From Chaetomium olivaceum (lineage: Eukaryota; Ascomycota; Sordariomycetes; Sordariales; Chaetomiaceae): a stretch of 64,000 bases of DNA. Shown one piece after another: positions 33,451 to 44,540 of this stretch. The notes beneath the pieces were generated by a model, which was not told the origin of the DNA, did not search any database, and saw only the letters and a program-made list of their open reading frames with translations. The stretch's first letter is position 1. Each line of letters starts with the position of its first letter. The stretch covers positions 558,001-622,000 of the forward strand of contig JAYWVB010000012.1 in NCBI GenBank assembly GCA_039881045.1. Direction: 5' to 3'. Made by a program: the position numbers and the translations under genes.

Positions 33451-34841
33451 ATGCGTGTTGTGATTGTGGGCTCGGGGCTAAGCGGCTTGGTCATGGGCCA
33501 CTGCCTGCTCAAGGCTGGCATTGATGATTTTGTTATCCTAGAACGTCGAGCAGACCCTGTAGAACGGAGTGGTTCGGTCATCGGCTTGTTCCCGCACGCG
33601 TTCAGAATTCTGGATCAGATTGGCCTGCTCGATGACATCCGAGGACTCTCGAAACCCCTGCACCATTGGATTCACCTCGATCCCCGCGGTCGAACCACTT
33701 TTGATGGCGAGTTTTTCGAATGTATCCAAGCCAAGTAAGTCCTTCAGCAGAGAGATGTGAGCGTCAAGGCTAACCATTTGACGTCAAGCCACGGGCATCC
33801 CTCAATGGTCTTCATGCGCTACCAGATGATGCAAATCCTCTACTCCAAGTTGCCGGACAGGGAGCGCTACGTTTTGCCAAACAAGAAGGTTACTGCCGTC
33901 AAGCAAGACGATTCCTCGGTTACTGTAACCTGTGCAGACGGGTCGGTATACGAAGGTGACATCCTAGTGGGGTGCGACGGGGTGCATAGTGCTGTGCGGC
34001 GGTTGGCCTTCGAACCGACAACGGGGAAACCAGCTCCGCCTGTCGGATCTGAATACCGCGGTTTGTTTGGGTCCAGTCCTCTGCCCAAGGGGCTTCCGCC
34101 GTGCAACATTACCGAGACACACGACAGTGGCATTCTCTTTACGCTTCTGTGCTCACATGACACGGCATTTTGGCTCGTTACCGAACTCAAAGACAAGAAC
34201 GCACCAGCCAGCCAGAAATACTCCGAGGAGGATATCCAGGCACTCGTCGACAAATACAAAGACCACTCGGTTGCGTCAGGGGCAGCAGTCACCTTTGGAG
34301 ACATATGGAAGACCCGAAATCTGTCGCCTGGTCCGAACATGTACGACTACAACGAGGGTGTTGCGGAGCAGTGGTATAATGGGAGAGTGGTGACTGTCGG
34401 AGACTCGGCACATAAGGTAAGTTATTGTGATGGTATCATGCAAGCCTCAAAAGCTCACTGACCTCCCTTTAGATGACGCCGAATCTCGGACAAGGAGGCA
34501 ACAACGCGATGCTATCCGTCGCATCATTCGTCAACCACCTTCATGCACTTGCTCAGAAGACGCCTAGTCCGACGGTGACGGATTTGGAAAAGGCCTTTGC
34601 TGGTTTCCAAAAGGAGCGTAAAGAACCAGTGAAATTCATGGTCAAGCTGACCGGGAATTACACTCGTTGGGCTTCCTGGCGGACTTGGTTCGGCTGGCTC
34701 ATACAGTCCTGGATCTGGCCACTGATCGGTGACCGGTTCGTCATAGACCGGATGTTGTCGCCCATTGTCAAGGACAGTATCAGGTTGGATTTTGTGGAAG
34801 AGAAGAACCTCCCTCCCGGCAAGGTACCCTGGACGCGCTGA
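33451..34841 (+). CDS. FAD-dependent monooxygenase (PHBH/salicylate hydroxylase fold)
   Basis: A 426-residue flavoprotein built from three exons (introns 33735-33788 and 34417-34472, both phase-consistent and open). The N-terminal dinucleotide fold is VVIVGSGLSGLVMGHCLLKA ending in an acidic residue (ILERR) for the FAD ribose. The DG motif reads ILVGCDGVHSAVRR and the second FAD motif VVTVGDSAHKMTPNLGQGGN. A hydrophobic C-terminal part (WFGWLIQSWIWPLIGDRF) suggests membrane contact or a lid, as in meroterpenoid and aurachin-type epoxidases of this fold. The sequence uses NAD(P)H and O2 in known relatives; the substrate here cannot be told. The fingerprint has GSGLSG where GAGxxG or GGGxxG is more usual. 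No terpene, polyketide or peptide synthase is adjacent. Confidence 0.9.
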
Positions 34842-36020
34842 TCGATCTTGAACTGGGAAGGAACATGGGTGCAAGCTGGAGGTTGGAACTGTACAGAATA
34901 CGAATTGGCTTTTGTTCCGTAATGGCTTTCTTGCCGATGGACGGTTGTAGTAACTGTGCAGTGATGAGCACATTGACATGCCTCATCGGCAGAACCCGGC
35001 GTCTTCTCCCCTCTTCTACCCCTGTTGGACGCCCAACTATTTCTAGTTCTTCCAAGTTTTTCGCATTGCACAATACTTTCCGACGAAGGGGCATTGCTGT
35101 CTCTGTTTTCCCTTTTCATTTTCACTTTCAACTTCCTATTGCGGACCGCAAGCCAAGAAGTTTAGATAGGTTAGTACTCATTCTCAATCTTTGCTGGTGC
35201 TACACTTGTCTCACGGGGCTGGTCGTTCTTGCTGACCGAGCAAAGGCTAGGCACATCTCGGCAGGATACAAGTTCTCTTGTTAGACTTGTCTCACGTGAA
35301 ATATCGATGGGCTGTGGTTTGCTGGTTACTTTCTTCCCGTGAGAGACACAAGCTGGACTAATACAACATTGAGGTCGCACCAGCCATGCGCTGTGATTGC
35401 TGTCCTACATGGTAGCCACGCTTCCCCACGTCTGTTGGGCCCACCACAATTGATCCTTGAATAAGGTATGTTGCCCGTCTGGTTGCTTTTTGTGGTCAAG
35501 GTCGCGTCTGCTGCACTTTTCCCTGCTACCATCAGCCCCAATGAGGAAGCTTGGCCTTTCAGAACAACCCCAGCATGCCCAGTACCCCTCACCGGGTTCA
35601 CTCCGCTCGCAGTCAGCTGCACTTCGGCCGATCTCAGACACAAAAAGTGGCACCCTCGTGATCACAAAACCACCGAGCCCTACTCCCGCGCCCGCAGCAG
35701 CCTCCATCCGCTCAGCTTGTGTTTCCCAACAGTGAACCCGCCAACCGCACTTGGAAGGTCAGAAGCAGGTCTGTTCTGTTCACTCAGCACTGTCATCACT
35801 GCACTGTTCAGACGAACAACCCTGAACAGGAGAGACCCGTCGGTGACGTGCGGAGAGCTATCCTCGCTATAAAATCCACCCTCTCTCCCTACCTGCCATC
35901 ATGGCTTCAGAATCTTATGACATCTTTGATCATCTGGCAACTTTCCTTCCACCAGGAATATCCATAAACATCACCTTTCCTACTGAACTTTGGTTTCGTT
36001 TTACCCAACAGATTTCCACT
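34842..36020. other. Spacer upstream of GH2 gene
   Basis: No gene recognised. An in-frame ATG at 35901 would extend the GH2 protein N-terminally, but it would bury the signal peptide, so I leave it as leader. The TATA box at 35868 serves the GH2 gene. Confidence 0.5.
35868..35874 (+). promoter_or_regulatory. TATA box of GH2 gene
   Basis: CTATAAAATCC lies about 150 bp upstream of the chosen ATG at 36021 and 33 bp upstream of the alternative ATG at 35901, which favours a transcript start near or after 35901 and translation from 36021. Confidence 0.45.
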
Positions 36021-38191
36021 ATGAACTTCCTTGAATTCTTCCTCTTGTTATTCGGCCTGTTTTCGTCACACGGCCAAGCAGCAGCACCATACGAGCTCCG
36101 TCCGCCTCCTTTAGATACCCCATGGACCGAAAAGGTCGGAACCAACCCCTGGCCGCAGTATCCTCGTCCTCAGCTTCGCCGCGATGCCTGGCAGTCACTT
36201 AACGGGATCTGGACCTACCAGCCTGCCCAAGGGGCCGCTGCTGTTGCCAACCCGCCAGCTTTGCCTTTGGAGAAGGAGACCTTGATCCCCTCATGCATCG
36301 AGAGCGGCATCTCCGGTATCATGGACATGAGCTTCAGCGTCACTCACATGTGGTTCGGTACCAACTTCACCGTCCCGCAGCGCTGGGCCGAATCCGGCCG
36401 CCGGGTCTTGCTCAACTTTGAGGCTGTCGACTATGAGGCCACTGTTTACGTCAACGGTGCCGAGGTTGGTTTCAACCGTGGCGGGTACTCTCGGTTCACA
36501 CTTGATATCACGGAAAATATCATCTCGGACAAGGTCAACGAGTTGTACGTATTTTTCAATATTAAACCGTGAATGTGAAGTAAGCTTACCCAGCGGCAGG
36601 CACGTCTTCGTTTTTGACCCAACGGACGATCAATCCATCCCTCAGGGCAAGCAGACTAAACGGCTATCGCACATCTTTTATGTGCCCTGCACGGGCATTT
36701 GGCAGACCGTGTGGCTTGAAAGTGTACCCCAGAACTTCATCTCGACCCTGGACTTGTCAGCGGACATGGACGGCGAGGGTAAGTGCAGTCTTCAAAGTGT
36801 GGGACGAGTCTAGATCTAACATTATGATAGTTACTGCTACTGTCCATAGCTGGACAAAGGAGGCGACTCCTATTGAGATCTCAGTGGCAGGCCCACACGG
36901 CGATGTGGTCGCAACTCACCAACACGTCTCGGATAAGACCTTCACGTTCCAAGTCGACTCGCCCAATCTGTGGTCTCCCGGCTCTCCAACCCTCTACAAC
37001 GTCACCGTTACCATGGGGAAGGATGAGGTCCAGAGCTACACTGGCTTCCGCACATTTGCTGCCGGCAAGATTGATGGCGTACAGCGCCCCCTCCTCAACG
37101 ACGAGTTTGTCTTTATGTTTGGCCCCTCGACCAGGGATACTGGCCGGATGGCATTTACACACCGCCGTCGCTGGAAGCCATGATCTACGACCTAGAAGTT
37201 ATCAAGGACCTCGGCATGAACATGGGTAAGTACCCCGGGGCTTTACGGCCCTTTCCAGAAACCTCCATTGAGCCTAATGAAGTCCAATACTGACATACCC
37301 GCAGTGAGGAAACACATCAAGATTGAGCCAGATCTCTTCTACGAAGCTTGTGATCGCCTCGGTCTCCTCGTCATCCAAGACATGCCCTCTATGCGGGTGC
37401 ACACCAACGCCAGGCCCACGGACGCAGAACAGGCAGAGTTCCAGCGCCAGCTTGAGATCATGGTCAACGAACACAAGAGCTACCCGAGCATCATCACCTG
37501 GGTCATCTACAACGAAGGGTGGGGCCAGATCACGGATTATCATCCCGAGTTCGCCTTGACCGAGCGTATCCGCGAGCTGGACCCGACCAGGCTGATCGAT
37601 GCTGTCACCGGTTGGCATGACCACGGAGCAGGCGACTATTCGGTAAGTCTCTTTCGACCCAGAGTATGTGCAGGCGACAGCGACTGACTAGTCCGCAAGG
37701 ACAACCACAAATACGCCGAGCCCCAGTGCGGCACCCCCTTCTTTTCGCGGCCTTCCTCGCCCTACGACCCCAACCGCATCGGTTTACAAGGCGAGTTCGG
37801 CGGCATCGGCATCCGCCCGGCCGACGAGAAGTAGGTCTCCCCCCTCATCCCCACCTGCCCTGCAATCTCTCTCACCCCAAGGTTACCGAAACTAACACCT
37901 GCTACCAAAAGCCTCTGGCCAATTCAACGCGCCGTCGACGGCATCAACGACACCTACGAGATCCACGCCGGGAGCGAGTCGTTCCACTACCGGGCGCACG
38001 TGCTGCTGACCCAGCTGCGCGAGCAGGTTGAGCGCTACGCGTGCAGCGGCGCCGTCTACACCCAGACGACCGACGTCGAGGGCGAGGTCAACGGGCTGCT
38101 GACCATGGACCGGCGCGTGCTGAAGGTGGACAAGGCGCAGTGGAGGCGGGATATTCAGGCGCTGTATGATGCTGCGGAGGAGCGGACTTAG
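36021..38191 (+). CDS. Secreted GH2 glycoside hydrolase
   Basis: The start gives a signal peptide (MNFLEFFLLLFGLFSSHGQA). Six exons with introns 36545-36599, 36779-36830, 37226-37304, 37643-37699 and 37831-37911 join to a protein of 615 residues. The GH2 layout is visible: N-terminal sugar-binding domain (LRRDAWQSLNGIWTYQPA, RRVLLNFEAVDYEATVYVNG), an immunoglobulin-like middle domain, then the TIM barrel with RKHIKIEPDLFYEACDRLG, the acid/base in IITWVIYNEGWGQ and the probable nucleophile in GLQGEFGGIG. Beta-galactosidase, glucuronidase or mannosidase activity cannot be separated by eye. One frame break sits in the C4 run 37123-37126 (FMFGP): a fifth C restores LDQGYWPDGIYTPPSLEAM, which is clearly the family continuation. 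I therefore treat it as live. No transport or catabolic genes are next to it. Confidence 0.88.
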
Positions 38192-39308
38192 GGAGTACGT
38201 ACCTAGCTGTGTGCTCATATCTGTTGAGTGAGGGTCTCGGGGGGTGTGATTGGCGTGTGAGTTGAGCGTTGGGGATGGTTGGTTAGGTGCAGATGTCTTT
38301 TACGATTGGTTCCCGACTTGATTTTGACAGGAGTCTTAGTCGTCACTCTGGTAGCAGTAGGAGAAGATCTGCAGCAGGCTTGGTAATACACTACATGATT
38401 CTCCCATAATTCTGTACTGATAGTCTTTCTGCCCTCCTTGTTTGCTTCTATTCACGCCGGTCAGTTGACGTCTTGAAAAAGCGTGACCAACCGCCAAGGA
38501 GGACTTGTCTGTCGCCCTTCCCGAGATAGGAAGGTGTTTACCCCATCTCCCTCATTACCCTGCAGTATGCTCTGCATCCCTCTTTGGTGGACTCTTCTGC
38601 GCACCTCGACGTCATCGCGTCAGACTTCATGCAAGACAGCTAGACCATGGTCAGCTGTTGTGCGGCAGTTGCACGAGACGGGTTGCGGTGGTGCAGTGCC
38701 TTTCTTCACTTCTCGGGTGTTACATTGCGGGGAATGGCGTCGGAAGGGCACCTGTCTCCCGGTGGTGCCTGGACGGTGGAACGGTACATCAACGTGGCGG
38801 TGTGGTGGGACGTGGTATATACGGAAAGTTTTGATATATGGGTTGGTTACAAAGTAAGATTCTTTGGCGCGCATGCCGCGGCCTTTGGAACGTTGCCGTG
38901 AAGAGCGGGAATACCATGTACATATGCGGGGTTGGATTTCTGGCTTGATACTAGCTCAACTTTTGTATCGTGAGCTAACAATATCAGTTAGAAAGCTCGG
39001 CGGTTGAAGTATCGTAAAAGTCACCGAAATGGTTCTACTCCTTTCTGTGGCAGGCGGTTGGGTTGCAGTGACCTATCTATCAGGTTGCCTACCTCTCTGA
39101 TAGAGGAGTGAGGTTTGAGAGAAGCTGGTCAAGACTCAACAGCTCGGAACCATTCTAATGTTCTTCCTTTACTGTCTCTGCTAGGGGCTCACTTGAATCT
39201 CGTTCACTCAACATCGACGGACCTACATCAGCCGAGGGTGGAGCTATTTCAACACAACAAAAGTTCTTTATCCGCTCCACGGCCCACAACAACGCAACCC
39301 ACCTCGAC
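38192..39308. other. Spacer between GH2 gene and tRNA-Asn
   Basis: Overlapping short frames at 38483-38901 have no family support. No RNA gene seen other than the tRNA that follows. Confidence 0.5.
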
Positions 39309-39382
39309 TCCTCTGTGGCGCAATTGGCTAGCGCGTCTGACTGTTAATCAGGAGGTTGGAAGTTCGAGCCTTCCCGGAGGAG
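39309..39382 (+). tRNA. tRNA-Asn (GTT)
   Basis: A 74-nt cloverleaf: acceptor TCCTCTG/CGGAGGA, D arm GCGC...GCGC around AATTGGCTA, anticodon arm TCTGA-CTGTTAA-TCAGG with anticodon GTT, variable AGGTT, T arm GGAAG-TTCGAGC-CTTCC, discriminator G. No intron and no encoded CCA. Confidence 0.97.
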
Positions 39383-41283
39383 ACGGTTGCAGGAGTTACT
39401 TACTATTTTGATGTAGCCTTGCTTTGTTTTTCGTCTTTTTTTGCTATTGGTGCCGAGGAACTGGTATTGAAAGGCAAAGATTCCATCATGACTGACGGAC
39501 TAGCGCATAGGTATTTGCAAACTGAGGCATCCCGGAGGGTTGCTCGGCGATATCAAGAAAGGAAAACAAAGAAGGGAGCAGAAGCGCTTAAGGGGCTGAT
39601 CAGGGATAAGTAGAACAGTCTGAGGGACAACCCTGGAGGAATCAGGGCCGTCATCAGCCATTCCTCTGCCAGTAAAAGAAGACCTAGAGCCAGAGAAACC
39701 TTTATGAGAACTTTCAACGGCTGCCGGGACCCCCACCACGTTAAAGTTATCGTCGCTTAGATACATTGTAGCCGCCGTTCTTTTTAAGGCAGTGCTTATG
39801 GCGGGCCTTCCCGTTTCTATTCACCGCCGGAGACTCTGCCTAAGAAACGCATGCCACATGATAGTATGGACGGAGCACTTTCTCCCGCCGAGACTCGATT
39901 TGCACGGTAGGATGTAGTGTTGCTGCCTTTATACCTAGGTTGCGTATCAGACGGTTAGTCGTGTGGTATCCCATTCCTTGGTGGCGTTTAGCCCGAGTAC
40001 TAGGTAGTTGTTTATCTTAGCCGGAGAGAAAATAAAAGTTGAACGAATAACGCATGGCTTATACAGAAATGATAGATACAGCTATCAAACTGGCTCGTGT
40101 ACTTCGGTTGTAAGGGATCAACTGCCGACTGATTGCGACCTTTCGAGAGATTAGACTCGGTGAGAATGTGGGTTAATGGCCCACGGTGATAACATCAAAT
40201 TTGGAACGTGGAGCCAGCCAGCCGTCAGTTCCGGCTTTTTGTGCTGGCCTTTGAGACCTGCGTTCATGCTGCTGACTCGCCGCTGCCTTACCGCTTCGCT
40301 CTCCCTTGATATGGCAGCAGCCCAGGGCACGTCTGTCTCCCCATTCTCCGTTAAGTATCCTAGTTTATTTGCGACATTTTAAGGTCGCTACCTTATTGTG
40401 AATTACTGACCGCAGCTTCTCTTTCTTACAAAGGGGTCATCCGAGTCCGTCCTCCATGAAATCCCGGTGGATGATCCCGAACTCGCCGATGCTCCCCACA
40501 ACGCTACCCTATCAAATACATACCTGAGCAATGGAGAAAGCGCATTTCAGGTTCAAGCGAAACTTCTCAAGTGTTTCTATGCCCTCGTAATCTCAATATA
40601 GCCTGACGTCACGACAGAGATCAGACGGAATCCCTTCAGTGGACCCCTCTTGCGCTCAGGGCGTGGAGAAATTCATCATGGTCTCCTAAAGCCCAAAGAT
40701 GGACTTGTTGAGGAGTCAATCCAAAACTGAAAACTTTAAAATACATGAAAGCCATGCTAATGAATCGGAAGGGGTTCGGATTTGCAAGTGCAAGCCCGCG
40801 ACGATGTTGGCTTCGGAACCACGGTCCGTGCTGCGGCTAGGGGACTCGGGAGTCTGATACTGTTTCACGGTGCAAAGCCCGACCAGTCAATCCAGCCCAG
40901 CGTGATTGAGCACGTTCTCTGATCTATCTTTTATCGACTCCATGCTCGGGTAATGGGGTGCCAGGGGATCTTTCACCCTTAGCGTCCTTCGAACTGAGCA
41001 AAGATCGAGGCATTGTTCTTAACGACTGGAAATAGGCTTCTCGATGCTATTATCCTTAACTGAACACGCGAAGGACAGACATTTCATGCACCCTGAATCC
41101 CTTATTCCTAACTACCTTACAGTAAAGTCGAGGCATCAATGTGGAGTGGCTTCCGGGCGGAGTTGGGGACTATTATGATGTCCTTATAGCAACTAGATAC
41201 ATTAGAAATACAACTCAGTTTGTTTACTAAGAATACAGGAGTAACAACAACTTCGACGCCGACTGCTGGGCCTTTCCGAAGAG
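39383..41283. other. Gene-poor interval
   Basis: Few ORFs even of 60 codons; base composition is closer to balanced than in the genes and stops are frequent on all frames, consistent with old non-coding or decayed sequence. No repeat or element boundaries are evident by eye. Confidence 0.45.
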
Positions 41284-42170
41284 TTAAAAGATCCCAAACG
41301 TGGGATCATCCTCGTCGTCCAACTGGCTGAAACAGGGGCCGTCGCCCGTAAGCGACTCATCGGGAAGACCGTCTTTGATACAAAGCCTTGTAAACGCCTC
41401 GATCAACACATCCTGCGCAACATCAATGTTTAGGCGCCGCATACCCAGCATGGCTGCCTCAAGGGAGGCTTGGAACTGGGCTTTGACATCTTGCTGTTCG
41501 ACGTCCATTCCTGAAGTGGAATCCGTAAGGATGGCCCCATTGTCGCGCTGGTTGTTGGCTGGTATTATAATCTCGCGCAACAGCCACTCGACGACGCCAA
41601 TGCTGCCCCAGTCGAGAGTCTCGACGGCCAGGAACTTATCAATCTCCTGGGCCATCCTGCCGTGCTTTGACAAGTCGGTTGGGTACGTCGGCTTCTTGTA
41701 CCATCTCTGGCGAGCGGCGCGTAGCAAGAGGAAGATGCCAACGAGGAACTTGAGGTTCCGCCGCATCCAAATATCCCGGAGAGCGGGCAGGCAACGGATC
41801 GAGGATATTAGCGCGATGGGGTCGTCCTCGAAATGGCTGATTTGGCCACGCTGCTTAGCTTTCTGTAGCAGATCCGTGGCTTCTCAGAAAACGTTAAAGA
41901 ATGTGTCGTCGAGCAGGTCGGTAGTCATGCGGTCCGCACTGGTGCCCGCCTTGATGGCTGTCAAAATAGCGGTGTCGGAGCGGCCGCGCTTCATCAAGGT
42001 GTCTTTGAAGGGATACAACATGCCGGCCTTCGGCATCTTGCCACGTAAGTTGAACGCCCGGCCGGTATGAGGCTGCGGTTATCGGAGCGGTGCTCCTCGC
42101 GTCGCACGTTGTGTTTGCCGGTGTCGTGGGACCGTTGGCTCGGGCGAGCGGCGCGGTTTTTGGCACCCAT
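41284..42170 (-). pseudogene. Unrecognised protein family, copy 1, frame broken
   Basis: Frame pieces join into a plausible 295-residue protein: MGAKNRAARPSQRSHDTGK, then after a step in the C3/G3 run at 42057-42059 AFNLRGKMPKAGMLYPFKDT, LMKRGRSDTAILTAIKAGTS, MTTDLLDDTFFNVF, a TGA at 41884-41886, EATDLLQKAKQRGQISHFED, FLVGIFLLLRAARQRWYKKP, TYPTDLSKHGRMAQEIDKFL and an acidic C-terminus ending DDEDDPTFGIF. One added G cures the first break; the TGA remains. I do not recognise the family; no signal peptide, no known motif, helical and mixed charge. A second, more damaged copy of the same family lies 6.7 kb away on the other strand (48852-49135), so this is a small multicopy family. Whether this copy is functional depends on the TGA call. 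Confidence 0.5.
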
Positions 42171-44540
42171 GATTCGTGCGATGGAAGGCTTGAGCAAAGC
42201 AAGAGGGAAACAAGAAAATATGGCGAATCAGGTAAGTCGTCGCAGGTAAAAGAGAGGGGGAAGCGCGTCGGACGGACAGCGATAGTCGGGTGGGAGGAGC
42301 CAGGTTCGGCTACATTAATGGAAGCAGCGGGAGAAAAACAATGAAAAAAAAAGACAGAGAGAGAGAGGGACTTCGTAAGACCCGTGAAATGATGTGTGCT
42401 TGGAGAAAAGTTTGGAAAGCTTGGTGGAAAGCTGAAAACGAGTGGAGCTGTTATTTTCTTTTTTTTTTTTTTTGGTGCTGTTTGTGATTCAAATTCACGT
42501 TGGTTATAATTTAGAGAAGGCACGGAAAGCAACACGTTCGTTGCAAATAATCGCTACTTGGTTAGCAGAAGCAGAAACACCGTCACGGGGTCCAAGATAC
42601 GATGGGACGGAGGGCAGACGCTTGGTTGGGTTCTCTATTGACGACGAGTAACCCCGCGGCACGCGGTTGCCAAAGGCTACAGGAATATAGACTCCCTTTG
42701 CACGTTGCGATCTCAACAAATTGGAGAGCAGGAGGTGGTTAGCCTAGCGGTCTAGCTTTGCTACCACATCTGCACCCGAGATAATCGTTCTACTGTGCCC
42801 AAGGAGGCTGAGGGTTCGATTCCTGGCAGCGCAAGTCTGGGGCATATTTCCTAGGATACCAGGTTGATTCGTCGCCGTTCCATCCGAGCATGCACACCGC
42901 CCTTGCGAAGAAGGAAGAGAACCCATCAAGCAGTGGAACATGGCCAGGTTATCTCGTGTGTAGATGTGTCGGCAATGATAGACGGCTGATGGCCTGAATG
43001 GTACAGGCAAACGCTAACAACCTTCTGATCTCCAGACGTAGCTACATATTTTTTGATCTATTCAAAAGATTTTGGCTGTCGGCGGCGACAAGTAATAGCA
43101 TAAAAGCCTCAGGAGTCTACTCTCTGCAATGTGATCCATCATCTTTCCACCAACACAGATAGGCACCGCATTATCTGCTCCTGTGTTTTCTTTTGTCTTC
43201 CTTGAAATAGGCCTCGGTTTAATTGGTTCTGGAAGCTTGGGAAACTTTGGCTACATTGTTATTTGAAAGCGGAATCTTAACATGCGTAGGCCTTTAGACA
43301 TTGCTCTAAGTTGGAGAAGCCGGGTGCGGGTGTATGCTCATCGTCCAAGTGGTTTCCGACTCTGTGGAGGATGGGGGATGCTCGATGTTTCTCGTGTCTA
43401 CTACCATAGAGGAGTGTGGATTGTGAGTCGAAACAAATGGTCAGCCGCGGATGAGTGATGCAATTGGAGAGGATGTTCAAGCTCTCGTCAGGCTCAATTG
43501 AGGGCTCTAACCATCCACGTCGTTCCTGGTCATTGTTGTCACCCCAGTCCGGTCAGGAGTTGATCGGTTTGACGTCAATCGCTAAAAAGGGACACGAACC
43601 GCTTCCAAGCTCCCGACTTGCTCGTCGAATCAGATATCAGCAGGGCTGCAGGCCGAGCTTTTGCTGCCACCACCGTGGTCAGTCTTGACGGTCAGCATTT
43701 GGCCGAGGCTGACTGCGTGCTCTCGGCTGTTCCCGTTTCCAAGTGACCTGCAAGTCCCAGTTGCGCAAAAGCAAGCGGCGGCGCATCCTCCCGAGGACCC
43801 CTGCCAGGCGTCCAGGCTGGCGGTCCTGGCTTTCGGAATCCATCCATGCATGCAAGCTGATGCAACCTTGATTGGAGTGAAGTCTTTTGCAGTTGCTCGG
43901 ACGCTCTCTGCAGGGAGCTGGATGAGGTGCGCGGCAGTTGGCCCGTTCAAGGTCGGAGCTGTTGTTCAATCAATTGCTTGTCGTGTTCATTCCAGGTTCA
44001 GGTTGCCTGTGCGCACGTCGCGGCTACCTAAGCTTGGAATGGCTGGCAATCCCTCCATGACCTCCCGCATCTCAGTGGCCCTCCCGCGGGCCGGGCAGTC
44101 CTCGCTTCCCCACCCCCAGAGGCGGAGTCATTGGCGGGCGGCGGCCTCGCTTGCCAGTGAGGTCTGCCACTTGCAGAAAGCCAGGGCAGGGCAGCCGGGT
44201 TTCTGCCTGAACAAGAAAAACCGTGAGAGGTTGTCCTTTCCTCGACCCCTCTCGTGGAGTTTGCATTTCGTCCGATTTTCGTTGCCACCAGCGGAGAACG
44301 AGGAAGAGGAATCTGGGATCTGTTTGATGGTTTCAGGCACTCCCGAATCGTTCTCTCCACCCGACTCTTGACCCGCCGGCCCGCTCCCACTCCCTCGTGG
44401 CAGTGGACTCCTGTCGGGCCCTTTGGACGCGCTGCCCGCGCTGCCCTGCCGGGTCTACCCCACTTCCGCGCCTGTCCGTCGCCAGTGCTCTGCGACAAGA
44501 GCAGCACAGAAACGGCCCGCTCCGGGGCCTGCATCGTGGA
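42171..44540. other. Spacer upstream of zinc-finger regulator
   Basis: The interval includes a 15-T tract at 42459-42473 just upstream of copy 1, a tRNA-like patch at 42735-42835 that I could not fold, and a C/T-rich long leader (43700-44540) for the regulator. Overlapping frames of 100-236 codons at 43630-44566 have no family resemblance. Confidence 0.45.

Noticed and set aside
35901..36020. Upstream in-frame ATG extending the GH2 protein by 40 residues
   Set aside because: It would place the signal peptide internally and starts only about 30 bp after the TATA box.
42735..42835. Possible tRNA-like sequence with GGTTCGATTCC-type B box
   Set aside because: The T stem has mismatches and no 5' partner for the 3' acceptor strand was found, so it does not fold as a tRNA.
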